From contig DAIMZF010000127.1 in NCBI GenBank assembly GCA_036734085.1, forward strand, positions 1 through 9,963: DNA of 9,963 nucleotides. The letters run 5' to 3'. Made by a program: the position numbers and the translations under genes. Of this stretch, positions 1 through 6,438 are shown piece by piece (positions within the stretch are counted from its first letter, which is position 1; each line of letters opens with the position of its first letter). The notes under the pieces were generated by a model. The model was given only the letters and a program-made list of their open reading frames with translations, was not told where the DNA came from and made no database searches. This DNA comes from J038 sp036734085 (lineage in GTDB: Bacteria; Chloroflexota; Anaerolineae; Aggregatilineales; Phototrophicaceae).

Positions 1-1065
1 ATTGTAGGGGTCAGCGTGATGATTTCCAGCTTTCGTAGCACCGTCGGCGATTGGCTGACCACCACATTAGGCAGTGATATTTACGTGTCGCCGCCGTTAC
101 TGACATCAAACCAGGCGACCGTGAACGTCGATGCCGCTGTGCGCGACATCCTGCGCGATGTAGATGGCGTAGCGGATATTTCAATTGCGCGGGCGGTCAC
201 TGTGCGCGCGCCTGATTATCCTGATTTGCCGCCCGTTAACCTGCAAGCTATCGAGACAGACATCGCCACCGACCGCCGCTTTGTATGGAATACATCGCCG
301 GATTATTGGGCGGATTTGCAGGCAGGCGCGGTGATGGTCAGTGAGCCGTTCGCCTTCCGACGGGGCATCACGGAGCAGGAGAACACCATCAGATTATTGA
401 CGGATAGTGGCGTGCAGACGTTTGAAGTGATTGCCGTTTTTTATGATTACACGACGGATCAGGGCCGCATCTACATGGCGGAAAACGTATATCGTAGTTT
501 CTACGACGACCCATTTATTTCATCGATTGGGCTATTCATCGCGCAGGATGTGCCGATTGAAACCGTGATGGATAATGTGCGCGAAGCCCTGCAAGGCTAT
601 GATTTGGGCGTGCAGGCGAACCGTGAACTCCGCGCTAGCGTGTTTGAAGTCTTCGACAACGCTTTTTCTATCACGGTGGCGCTACGCTTGTTGGCGACTG
701 TGGTCGCGTTTATCGGTATTTTGAGCGCGTTATTATCCCTACAACTGGAAAATACACGGCAATATGGCGTCTTGCGGGCAAATGGCATGACTCCGTTCCA
801 ACTGTGGAACTTTACCATCATCCAAACCGGGTTGATGGGACTTGTAGCTGGCTTGCTGGCAATTCCAATCGGGCTGGCATTGGCGCTGGTGTTGCTCTTC
901 GTGATTAATGTGCGCTCGTTCGGCTGGACGATGGACTTTTACTGGATTCCCGGCGAATTTGTCGAAGCCTTTCTGGTGGCCGTGTTAGCATCTTTGGTCG
1001 CGGGCATCTATCCCGCCATCCGCATGATGCGCCTCATCACGGCGCGGGCGTTACGGAGCGAGTAG
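1..1065 (+). CDS. ABC transporter permease, FtsX-like, C-terminal part (5' truncated by window)
   Basis: The reading frame is open from base 1 and has no convincing start, so the gene begins before the window; the GTG/ATG at 16/19 lie inside it. About 220 residues of extracytoplasmic domain come first. Three hydrophobic segments follow at codons ~221-245, ~271-304 and ~320-343. Between the first two is a polar loop with the GVLRANGM signature, and the protein ends with YPAIRMMR-type residues. This is the usual C-terminal FtsX (MacB/LolC/DevC-like) permease layout. By family knowledge such proteins are the membrane part of ABC systems that act on lipoproteins, lipids or peptides from the outer face of the membrane. 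The visible start resembles the second half of a two-FtsX-domain permease of ~800 residues, which is an inference. No ATPase gene is visible, so the substrate is unknown. Its last 29 bp overlap the end of the convergent hydrolase gene. Confidence 0.88.
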   Translation: MVGVSVMISSFRSTVGDWLTTTLGSDIYVSPPLLTSNQATVNVDAAVRDILRDVDGVADISIARAVTVRAPDYPDLPPVNLQAIETDIATDRRFVWNTSPDYWADLQAGAVMVSEPFAFRRGITEQENTIRLLTDSGVQTFEVIAVFYDYTTDQGRIYMAENVYRSFYDDPFISSIGLFIAQDVPIETVMDNVREALQGYDLGVQANRELRASVFEVFDNAFSITVALRLLATVVAFIGILSALLSLQLENTRQYGVLRANGMTPFQLWNFTIIQTGLMGLVAGLLAIPIGLALALVLLFVINVRSFGWTMDFYWIPGEFVEAFLVAVLASLVAGIYPAIRMMRLITARALRSE

Positions 1066-1846
1066 CGACCTGCGCGATGAACGCCGCAGACCGCGCCATA
1101 ACGTCTTCACGCTCGACATCCTGCGGCAGGATGTGCCCACTGATTTGATATGTGTGGCACACAACAGAGGTATTCAGTAGGCCGTTAACCAACATCTGCT
1201 GATTGCTGACTGGCACAGTTTTGTCCTCTGTAGAGTACAAGGCCAACACAGGCGCATGGACGGCGGTCAGCACACGCCGCACCCCAACCATTAAATCATA
1301 CAGGTTTTGTACGCCCTGTGTCGCCCAGATGTCATGGCGCACGCGCCCATGTATGGGCAACCCGCGTCGGGCTTGTTCCGCCTTTACAACGTCTGCTAGC
1401 GGGGATGTATCGGCGGCGTCTATAAATGGGCGGAACAGCTTAATCAGCCAGGCGCGGCTGAGGGTGTCCATATTCGGTAGTTCAAGCGGGGAAGCCATCA
1501 CCACCAGCCCGTCAACATCCTGCCATGCGCCGATGAGTAACGCCAGCAAGCCGCCCATTGAATGGCCGCAGATGACGACCTGTTCACATTGGGCGCGGAG
1601 CACATAGTAGCCTTCCAGCGCGGCCTGATACCAGTCCTGCCATGTGATGCGGCGCATGGCGCGGTAATCGCCACCATGACCAGGCAAGCACGGCCCATAG
1701 ACTGTATAACCCTGCTGTGCCAGATGTTCCCCATACCAGCGCATTTCATCCGGTGAAGCGCCTAAACCATGCAGGCACAAGCACCCAACAGAACTTCCTT
1801 TGAAGAAAAACGGCTCTGCGCCCGGTTTGTGGTGCGGTTGCCTCAC
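1037..1846 (-). CDS. Alpha/beta hydrolase (carboxylesterase / monoacylglycerol-lipase-like)
   Basis: A 269-residue cytoplasmic serine hydrolase with no signal peptide. The complete triad can be placed: the oxyanion loop HGLG at 26-29, the nucleophile elbow GHSMGG with Ser96, Asp208 in STEDKTVP, and His238 in SGHILP. The lid region (~120-185) is typical of Est30/monoglyceride-lipase relatives, which cleave small carboxyl esters or acylglycerols. The true substrate cannot be read from the sequence. The start is GTG at 1846: an in-frame stop lies a few codons upstream, and an AGAGAGG ribosome site sits about 10 nt before it. It begins 23 bp after the SH3b lipoprotein stop, so the two are probably co-transcribed. 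Its 3' end runs 29 bp into the convergent permease gene, and no terminator is visible between them. Confidence 0.9.
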   Translation of the reverse strand: MRQPHHKPGAEPFFFKGSSVGCLCLHGLGASPDEMRWYGEHLAQQGYTVYGPCLPGHGGDYRAMRRITWQDWYQAALEGYYVLRAQCEQVVICGHSMGGLLALLIGAWQDVDGLVVMASPLELPNMDTLSRAWLIKLFRPFIDAADTSPLADVVKAEQARRGLPIHGRVRHDIWATQGVQNLYDLMVGVRRVLTAVHAPVLALYSTEDKTVPVSNQQMLVNGLLNTSVVCHTYQISGHILPQDVEREDVMARSAAFIAQVATRSVTPAP

Positions 1847-1869
1847 GGTGATTTTGCCTCTCTTTCAGG

Positions 1870-3168
1870 TTAGCCCCGTATGGTGAACGTACAACTGCCC
1901 GTCTGTGTGACATTGGCTGTGCCCGGCCCGAAGCGGTCATAACCATCTGTGATGACACGGCTCCATGATGCGCGGAATTCCACGCGATACAAGCCGGGTG
2001 TGTCCAGAATTCCAGCAGGGACGTACCAATTCTTGACGTAGCTATTACCTACCGCCTCTGCTTCACCGCCATAATTACGCCAGTTCGGGATTTCAACACC
2101 ATTGATTGTGACTTCATATGTTACAGCTTCTTCGTGCTGGGTGATGTAAATTGGCTCGGACACCACCCATCCCCACCAGATGGTAATGCTACTCCCGACC
2201 GCTAAATCACGCGGGGCGGATGTGCCGCCGAGTGCCGGGTTATCGCACAACGCGAAGATGAACACGTCATCCTGCACGGTGGGCGTGCCTTGTGGCGGTT
2301 GGGGGGTGGTTGTTGCGGATGTGCTTACTGTGTTGACATTCGGTGATAGCCCGGTGGCGGGTTGTGTCAGTGGCACAAGGCGCGGTGCGGAGTCAATCAC
2401 GGCGAATGCGCCCCCGCCGCCCGCTATCGCGGTAGCCGTCTGGTTGATGGCATCTATGTTAATGACCGGCACAAATGGCTCTATAGAAGCGGCAGGTGTG
2501 TTTGTTGGTGCGACGGCCACTGGTGGCTCGGCGGGTTCTTCCCCTTCCAGCGCGGCTTCTTGTCCAGGTTCAGTCGGCGTGGCAGAAAGCGCGGCGGGCG
2601 GTGGCGTCGGTGTGACGGGTTGCCCACCGATAACGGCTGTTGGGAAGGTTGTGCCAAGCGCAACGGCGGTTAAATCTGTTGTTGGCGTGGCTGTCGGGAA
2701 GGGCGTGCGTGTGGGCGGAATAAAGATTAATCTTGTCGCCACCCAGCCCTCTAGCTCGCCATCTGTACGCACGTTAAGCCACGAACCGTCGGAACTCTGG
2801 CCTAAAATGAGCAAACCATCGCCGGGTGTGAGTGCGCCGATAATCTCTGATGTTTCGCTGGGGCCGGAGCGCAGGTTAATTCGTTGGCCGCCACCCACAA
2901 TACCTGTAACGGGTGGGGTGGGTGTGAGCGATGGTGGCACAGGGGTCTGGGACGGCGTAAGTGTCTCCGTTGGGATGGGCGTAAACGTCGGTAATGGGGT
3001 GTTCGTCACGATGGGCGTGGCGGTGGGCACGGGGGAGAGCGTGACAAGTGGCACAAGGGTTGCAGTCGGTATCTGCGCGACATTTTGTTCCGGCTCACTA
3101 TCACAAGCCGCCAGCAGAAGCACGGCCATACAGCACAACACCATCAATAATCTTTGTCTGGTCATCAT
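1870..3168 (-). CDS. Secreted lipoprotein with SH3b domain and Thr/Pro-rich linkers
   Basis: A 432-residue predicted lipoprotein. The signal peptide ends in a lipobox LAAC with the lipidated Cys at 22. Next is a Thr/Pro-rich tether (~32-87) and a bacterial SH3 domain (~88-150) containing INLRSGPS, then GSWLNVR and GWV. A second long low-complexity Thr/Pro/Ala linker (~151-298) follows. Last is a compact C-terminal domain (~300-432), Trp/Tyr-rich and probably beta-structured, with Cys308 and Cys426 near its two ends; I infer a possible disulfide. SH3b domains commonly bind cell-wall or envelope ligands, so anchoring to the envelope is plausible. I do not recognise the last domain. The gene starts with two consecutive ATG codons (3168, 3165) and only a weak AAAGA-type ribosome site, so either may be used. 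It is the first gene of a probable two-gene operon with the downstream hydrolase. Confidence 0.87.
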   Translation of the reverse strand: MMTRQRLLMVLCCMAVLLLAACDSEPEQNVAQIPTATLVPLVTLSPVPTATPIVTNTPLPTFTPIPTETLTPSQTPVPPSLTPTPPVTGIVGGGQRINLRSGPSETSEIIGALTPGDGLLILGQSSDGSWLNVRTDGELEGWVATRLIFIPPTRTPFPTATPTTDLTAVALGTTFPTAVIGGQPVTPTPPPAALSATPTEPGQEAALEGEEPAEPPVAVAPTNTPAASIEPFVPVINIDAINQTATAIAGGGGAFAVIDSAPRLVPLTQPATGLSPNVNTVSTSATTTPQPPQGTPTVQDDVFIFALCDNPALGGTSAPRDLAVGSSITIWWGWVVSEPIYITQHEEAVTYEVTINGVEIPNWRNYGGEAEAVGNSYVKNWYVPAGILDTPGLYRVEFRASWSRVITDGYDRFGPGTANVTQTGSCTFTIRG

Positions 3169-3205
3169 TCTTTACACACATCACGCTGACGGTCAAAACA
3201 CATCC

Positions 3206-3214
3206 ATTATACCA
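3206..3214 (-). promoter_or_regulatory. Extended -10 promoter of the lipoprotein/hydrolase operon
   Basis: Read on the minus strand this is TGGTATAAT: a perfect TATAAT preceded by the TGn extension. It lies between the leuS terminator and the lipoprotein start and predicts a ~30-nt leader. No good -35 box is found 16-18 bp upstream, as is common for extended -10 promoters. Confidence 0.68.
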
Positions 3215-3244
3215 ACAGGCGCAAATTTTCATCAGCACCAACAT

Positions 3245-3268
3245 AAAACGGGGGCGAAGCCGCCCCCG
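3245..3268 (-). terminator. Intrinsic terminator of leuS
   Basis: Ten bases after the leuS stop the minus strand forms an 8-bp perfect GC stem (CGGGGGCG / CGCCCCCG, 3249-3268) with a GCTT loop, followed directly by TTTTATG. This is a textbook rho-independent terminator. It separates leuS from the lipoprotein promoter downstream. Confidence 0.9.
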
Positions 3269-3277
3269 ATAAACACT

Positions 3278-6070
3278 TTAAACGACGATGTTTACTTTGG
3301 GGTCTTGGCCTTGTCGTGCCGCGATGAAGATGGTCTTCTTGGGCGTGCCGCCATTCATAAAGCGTTGCGCGTCCTCATTGTTGAGCGCGATAGTAATGGC
3401 TTCATCCTGGCCGATGTCGGGCGAGACTTGCACTTCGCCGCGTGGCTTGCCATTGACCATTATCACCAGCATCACACTATCTTCTTTGGCTTTCTCTGCG
3501 TCGTATTCCGGCCATGCCTGCTTATGGATGCTGTAGGGCAAGCCCAACCGTGACCATAATTCTTCGGTGATGTGCGGTGTAATCGGCGCCATCAGGCGTA
3601 ACATGACGTGCACGGCATCGTGCCACGCCGCCGCGCCGATTTGCTTGCCCTTGATGAACATCTGCATGTGGTTGCGTAGCGTCATCAAGGTGGCGATGGC
3701 GGTGTTATAGCTGAAGCGTTCCAGACTGCGCTCCACGCCTTCAATCGCTTGATGCACCTTGCGCTCTACATCCCGGTTGATGGCGTCGTCGCCTGCGCTG
3801 GTATTCGGTGCGCCCGCCGTGACCATATTCCACACGTCATTAATCCAGTTAACAACACCCTTTATCCCATTAGGATCCCACGGGCCGCCTTTTTCCCAGT
3901 CAAAGGCAAACATCAGGTACGCCCGCACGGTATCCGCGCCGTATTGCGCCACCAACTCATCCGGGTTAACCACGTTGCCCTTGCTCTTGGACATACGCTG
4001 AATCTCCAGGTGATGCTTGAGTTGGTTGACGTTGTTTGTGCCCTCAATGCTGGGGATTTCTACCGTCGCACCCTCGACGACTTCCACCACGCGGTTTACA
4101 CCGGCCATATCCACATTCAGGATGTTCTCGGTGCGCTTCTGTATTTCCCCGAAGATGCCTTCAAACCCGGCGGGGACTGCTTTGGGGCCATCAACCACGC
4201 GCACATGATCGGCGAACAGCTTCTCGCCTTCATAGCGGCCTGTTGCCATGATATAATCACCGGGACGTTCCCCGCCCAACACTTGACCCTGATTGCGTAG
4301 TAGCATCATCGGCTCATCGAACACGCCTTCCGGGTCGCGGCCATGTGCGCGCATGATGTCGGCGGCTTTGTCGAACATACCTAGATCGCGCATGGCCTTG
4401 TTAAACCACCGCCCATACAACAAGTGCATTGTGGCGTGTTCTGTCCCGCCTGTATACACATCCACAGGCAACCAATAGGCCGCTTCTTCTGGATCGAACG
4501 GCCCTTCATCATATTTCGCGCCTAGATAACGATACCAATACCATGACGAACACAGGAAGGTATCCATCGTGTCTGTTTCGCGCTCTGCCGGGTTGCCGTC
4601 GGAATCCACTGTCTTGATGAATGGCTCGTGGTACTTCAACGGGCTTTGGCCGGAGGGCTTAAAGTCTACATCATGCGGATGCACAACAGGCAAATCTTCA
4701 TCCGGGACGGTTTCAATTGTCCCGTCAGCACGATAAATGATCGGGATGGGGCTACCCCAATAACGCTGACGGCTGACCAGCCAATCGCGCAGGCGATAAT
4801 TCACAGACTCCTGGCCGATGCCGTTTGCTTCCAGATGATCAATCGCGGCGGAGATGGCCGGGCTTTTGCGCCCCTTTGCGCCATTGTGGATTGTGCCATC
4901 AATCGGCCCACTGTTAACCATCACGCCTGCGCCTGTATAGGCTTCGGTCATCACGTCCGCGTCAGGGATTTCATCCGTGCCTTCCGGCAACACAACCGGG
5001 ATAATCTTCAGGCCGAACTTTTTGGCAAACGCGAAGTCGCGTTGGTCGCCATAGGGCACGGCCATAATCGCGCCTGTGCCGTAAGTCACCATCACATAAT
5101 CAGCAATCCAAACCGGGACGCGCTCCTGACTGACGGGATTGATAGCGTATGCACCGGTAAAGACGCCGGTTTTTTCGCGGTCTTCTGCGGTTCGCTCAAT
5201 CTCGGTAGCAGATGCGGTCTGCTCACGGTAGGTGGCGACGGCTTCGCGTTGCGCTTCGGTGGTGATTTTATCCACCAGTTTATGCTCCGGTGCTAGTACC
5301 ATAAACGTTGCCCCCCACAGCGTATCGGGGCGGGTGGTATACACGCGGATTTCGTCGTCGCTAGCTTCCACCTTAAAGACGACCTGTGCGCCTTCACTGC
5401 GGCCTATCCAATTGGTCTGCATAATCTTGATGGGTTCCGGCCAATCCAGCGTGCTGAAGTCCAGCATTTCGTCCGCATAGCGTGTATACCGGAAGAACCA
5501 CTGTGTCATCAGCTTTTGCACAACGGGTTGCCCGGTGCGCTCGTCTTTGCCGTCGATGACTTGCTCATTAGCCAACACGGTTTGCAGGGTAGGCGACCAG
5601 TTCACCATCGCTTCGCCACGATAGGCTAATCCGGCTTCGTAGAACTTCTTGAAGAACCACTCCGTCCACTTGTAATAATCCGGGTCACAACTGGCGGTTT
5701 CACGTTCCCAATCGAACATCGCGCCCATGCTACGCAGTTGGCCGCGCATCCGTTCCATGTTGGCATACGTCCATTTGGCCGGGTGGATGTTACGCTGGAT
5801 AGCGGCGTTTTCTGCTGGCAGGCCGAAGGCGTCGAAGCCCATCGGGAATAACACGTTATAGCCCTTCATCCGCATGTAACGGGCGCGGGCATCGGACGGA
5901 GTCATGGCGAACCAATGGCCGATGTGTAAATCGCCACTGGGGTAAGGCAACATGGTGACTGCATAATGCTTGGGCTTGCTCCAATCCACCTGGGAGCGAT
6001 ACAACCCGGTGGTCTGCCACTGGTCTTGCCACTTATGCTCGATGTCTTGCGGGTTATATTGTTGGGTCAT
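3278..6070 (-). CDS. leuS: Leucyl-tRNA synthetase
   Basis: A cytoplasmic class I aminoacyl-tRNA synthetase of 930 residues that charges tRNA-Leu with leucine. HIGH is at 49-52 within PYPSGDLHIGH. The CP1 editing domain (~225-420) keeps TTRPDT (245-250) and GDQRD with its editing-site aspartate (345). The catalytic fold resumes with RQRYWGSPIP and TMDTFLCSSWYWYRY (~501-515), then GGTEHATMHLLYGR. The KMSKS loop reads RMSKS at 692-696. A helical anticodon-binding domain and the C-terminal tail domain complete the protein. It is longer than the ~860-880 residues usual in bacteria. Most of the excess is an enlarged insertion (~600-690) just before the KMSKS loop, where the leucine-specific domain normally lies. 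The start is ATG at 6070 with a poor ribosome site (GTGAGAAG). It is a single-gene unit with its own promoter and terminator. Confidence 0.97.
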   Translation of the reverse strand: MTQQYNPQDIEHKWQDQWQTTGLYRSQVDWSKPKHYAVTMLPYPSGDLHIGHWFAMTPSDARARYMRMKGYNVLFPMGFDAFGLPAENAAIQRNIHPAKWTYANMERMRGQLRSMGAMFDWERETASCDPDYYKWTEWFFKKFYEAGLAYRGEAMVNWSPTLQTVLANEQVIDGKDERTGQPVVQKLMTQWFFRYTRYADEMLDFSTLDWPEPIKIMQTNWIGRSEGAQVVFKVEASDDEIRVYTTRPDTLWGATFMVLAPEHKLVDKITTEAQREAVATYREQTASATEIERTAEDREKTGVFTGAYAINPVSQERVPVWIADYVMVTYGTGAIMAVPYGDQRDFAFAKKFGLKIIPVVLPEGTDEIPDADVMTEAYTGAGVMVNSGPIDGTIHNGAKGRKSPAISAAIDHLEANGIGQESVNYRLRDWLVSRQRYWGSPIPIIYRADGTIETVPDEDLPVVHPHDVDFKPSGQSPLKYHEPFIKTVDSDGNPAERETDTMDTFLCSSWYWYRYLGAKYDEGPFDPEEAAYWLPVDVYTGGTEHATMHLLYGRWFNKAMRDLGMFDKAADIMRAHGRDPEGVFDEPMMLLRNQGQVLGGERPGDYIMATGRYEGEKLFADHVRVVDGPKAVPAGFEGIFGEIQKRTENILNVDMAGVNRVVEVVEGATVEIPSIEGTNNVNQLKHHLEIQRMSKSKGNVVNPDELVAQYGADTVRAYLMFAFDWEKGGPWDPNGIKGVVNWINDVWNMVTAGAPNTSAGDDAINRDVERKVHQAIEGVERSLERFSYNTAIATLMTLRNHMQMFIKGKQIGAAAWHDAVHVMLRLMAPITPHITEELWSRLGLPYSIHKQAWPEYDAEKAKEDSVMLVIMVNGKPRGEVQVSPDIGQDEAITIALNNEDAQRFMNGGTPKKTIFIAARQGQDPKVNIVV

Positions 6071-6147
6071 AGCTTCTCACTTTATTAGGTTAACATCCGG
6101 CGGCACACAGCCGCATTTTAGGACTCTTAAGGCGTTGCACGGGTGGT

Positions 6148-6175
6148 ATTGTACCATCCGCCCTAAACAGGCCAA
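6148..6175 (-). promoter_or_regulatory. leuS promoter, -10 inside a palindrome
   Basis: On the minus strand TTGGCC (6170-6175) is followed after 16 bp by TACAAT (6148-6153). A TGG precedes the -10, giving an extended -10 of the same form as the promoter at 3206-3214. The predicted leader is ~70 nt and contains a 5-bp hairpin (6100-6114). The -10 lies at the centre of an imperfect palindrome (TGGTA-CAA-TACCA, extended by GG/CC), which could be an operator or chance. Confidence 0.6.
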
Positions 6176-6219
6176 AACGTGAGTAAGCATGTGGGGTGGG
6201 GGGGCGCGACGATGAGCCG

Positions 6220-6264
6220 CTACATAAGAGAAGAGCGGGTTACCTCAAAACCCTGCTGAACCAT
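6220..6264 (-). CDS. Possible 14-codon leader peptide / small ORF
   Basis: ATG at 6264 follows a perfect AAGGAG ribosome site (6273-6278) by 8 nt, the best ribosome site in this intergenic region. The ORF reads MVQQGFEVTRSSLM and then stops (TAG). A promoter candidate lies ~50 bp upstream, and the ORF overlaps an RNA hairpin. It could be a leader peptide, the short coding part of a small RNA, or a chance match. Only one codon is for leucine, so classical leucine attenuation of leuS is not supported. Confidence 0.35.
   Translation of the reverse strand: MVQQGFEVTRSSLM
6226..6257 (-). terminator. Candidate attenuator or small-RNA terminator hairpin
   Basis: On the minus strand AGC-A-GGGTT (6249-6257) pairs with AACCCGCT (6234-6241). 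This is an 8-bp stem with a single bulged A and a 7-nt loop, followed by the pyrimidine tract CTTCTCTTAT. The U-tract is interrupted by C, so termination would be partial. The 3' arm also overlaps a weaker alternative stem (CCGCT 6234-6238 with AGCGG 6218-6222), so the two folds compete. Confidence 0.4.
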
Positions 6265-6313
6265 GTGGAATACTCCTTATAGAATAGGTTGTTTATGGCT
6301 TACGATGAACGTT

Positions 6314-6343
6314 AGTGTAGCACAAAATCCGCACGCTACGCAA
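6314..6343 (-). promoter_or_regulatory. Promoter candidate for the leader / small RNA upstream of leuS
   Basis: On the minus strand TTGCGT (6338-6343) is separated by 18 bp from TACACT (6314-6319), which carries a TGC extension (6320-6322). Transcription would start near 6307 and give a ~43-nt leader to the small ORF. The -35 box lies only 3 bp from the direct repeat that flanks the insertion element. Confidence 0.42.
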
Positions 6344-6346
6344 TAT

Positions 6347-6358
6347 TATGCAGGCACA
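6347..6358. repeat. 12-bp target-site duplication, left copy
   Basis: TATGCAGGCACA is identical to 6439-6450. It abuts one inverted-repeat end of the 80-bp element. The match is exactly 12 bp: the next bases differ on both sides. Confidence 0.75.
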
Positions 6359-6438
6359 GGGAGTGGTGAGCTTTGTGCATATGATATGTTGATCTCGGTT
6401 CAGACGGAAAAACCATATCCATCTTATTCAGCACTCCC
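6359..6438. mobile_element. 80-bp MITE-like insertion (non-autonomous element)
   Basis: The element begins GGGAGTGGTGA and ends TCAGCACTCCC. These are inverted repeats matching at 10 of 11 positions, and each end directly abuts a 12-bp direct repeat. Inside, GATATG (6383-6388) can pair with CATATC (6414-6419), and GGTT (6397-6400) with AACC (6411-6414), so the whole element can fold into one long interrupted stem. It has no coding capacity. Excising the element plus one repeat copy rebuilds a continuous sequence in which lipoprotein 2 ends in TAA. The present TAG takes its last base from the element. A 12-bp duplication is within the range known for some IS4-family transposases; family assignment beyond that is a guess. 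Confidence 0.7.

Larger units (their letters stand above)
6071..6437. other. Intergenic region between leuS and lipoprotein 2
   Basis: 367 bp without a confidently assigned gene. From the leuS side it holds: the leuS leader, with a small GCGGC/GCCGC hairpin at 6100-6114; the leuS promoter; a run of seven G (6198-6204, C on the leuS-sense strand); a possible 14-codon ORF with a hairpin and pyrimidine tract; another minus-strand promoter candidate; and an 80-bp MITE-like insertion. I checked for tRNA T-loops, a T-box core and SRP/tmRNA hallmarks and found none. Confidence 0.75.

Noticed and set aside
1769..1779. Third copy of ATGCAGGCACA inside the hydrolase gene, as in the insertion flanks
   Set aside because: An 11-bp match within 10 kb is expected by chance. 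It lies in the conserved oxyanion-loop coding sequence with no inverted repeat nearby.
2880..3070. GT-rich repetitive DNA resembling a CRISPR or satellite array
   Set aside because: It is irregular and encodes the Thr/Pro tether in frame. There are no constant repeats or spacers.
2180..3553. 457-codon plus-strand open frame opposite the SH3b lipoprotein and the end of leuS
   Set aside because: It is Gly/Val-rich only because it mirrors the Thr/Pro-rich linker. It crosses the leuS terminator and continues into antisense leuS, and it has no domain motif.
4628..5296. 222-codon plus-strand open frame inside leuS
   Set aside because: It is antisense to the strongly conserved LeuRS editing domain, with no recognisable motif and no ribosome site. 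It is a shadow of codon bias.
6190..6206. G-quadruplex in the G-rich run
   Set aside because: Only two G runs (4 and 7) are present, too few for a convincing four-tract structure. It is noted only as a homopolymer.
6071..6300. T-box riboswitch upstream of leuS
   Set aside because: TGGTAC at the -10 only superficially resembles the T-box core. There is no GGNACCGCG sequence, no specifier stem and no terminator/antiterminator pair before leuS.
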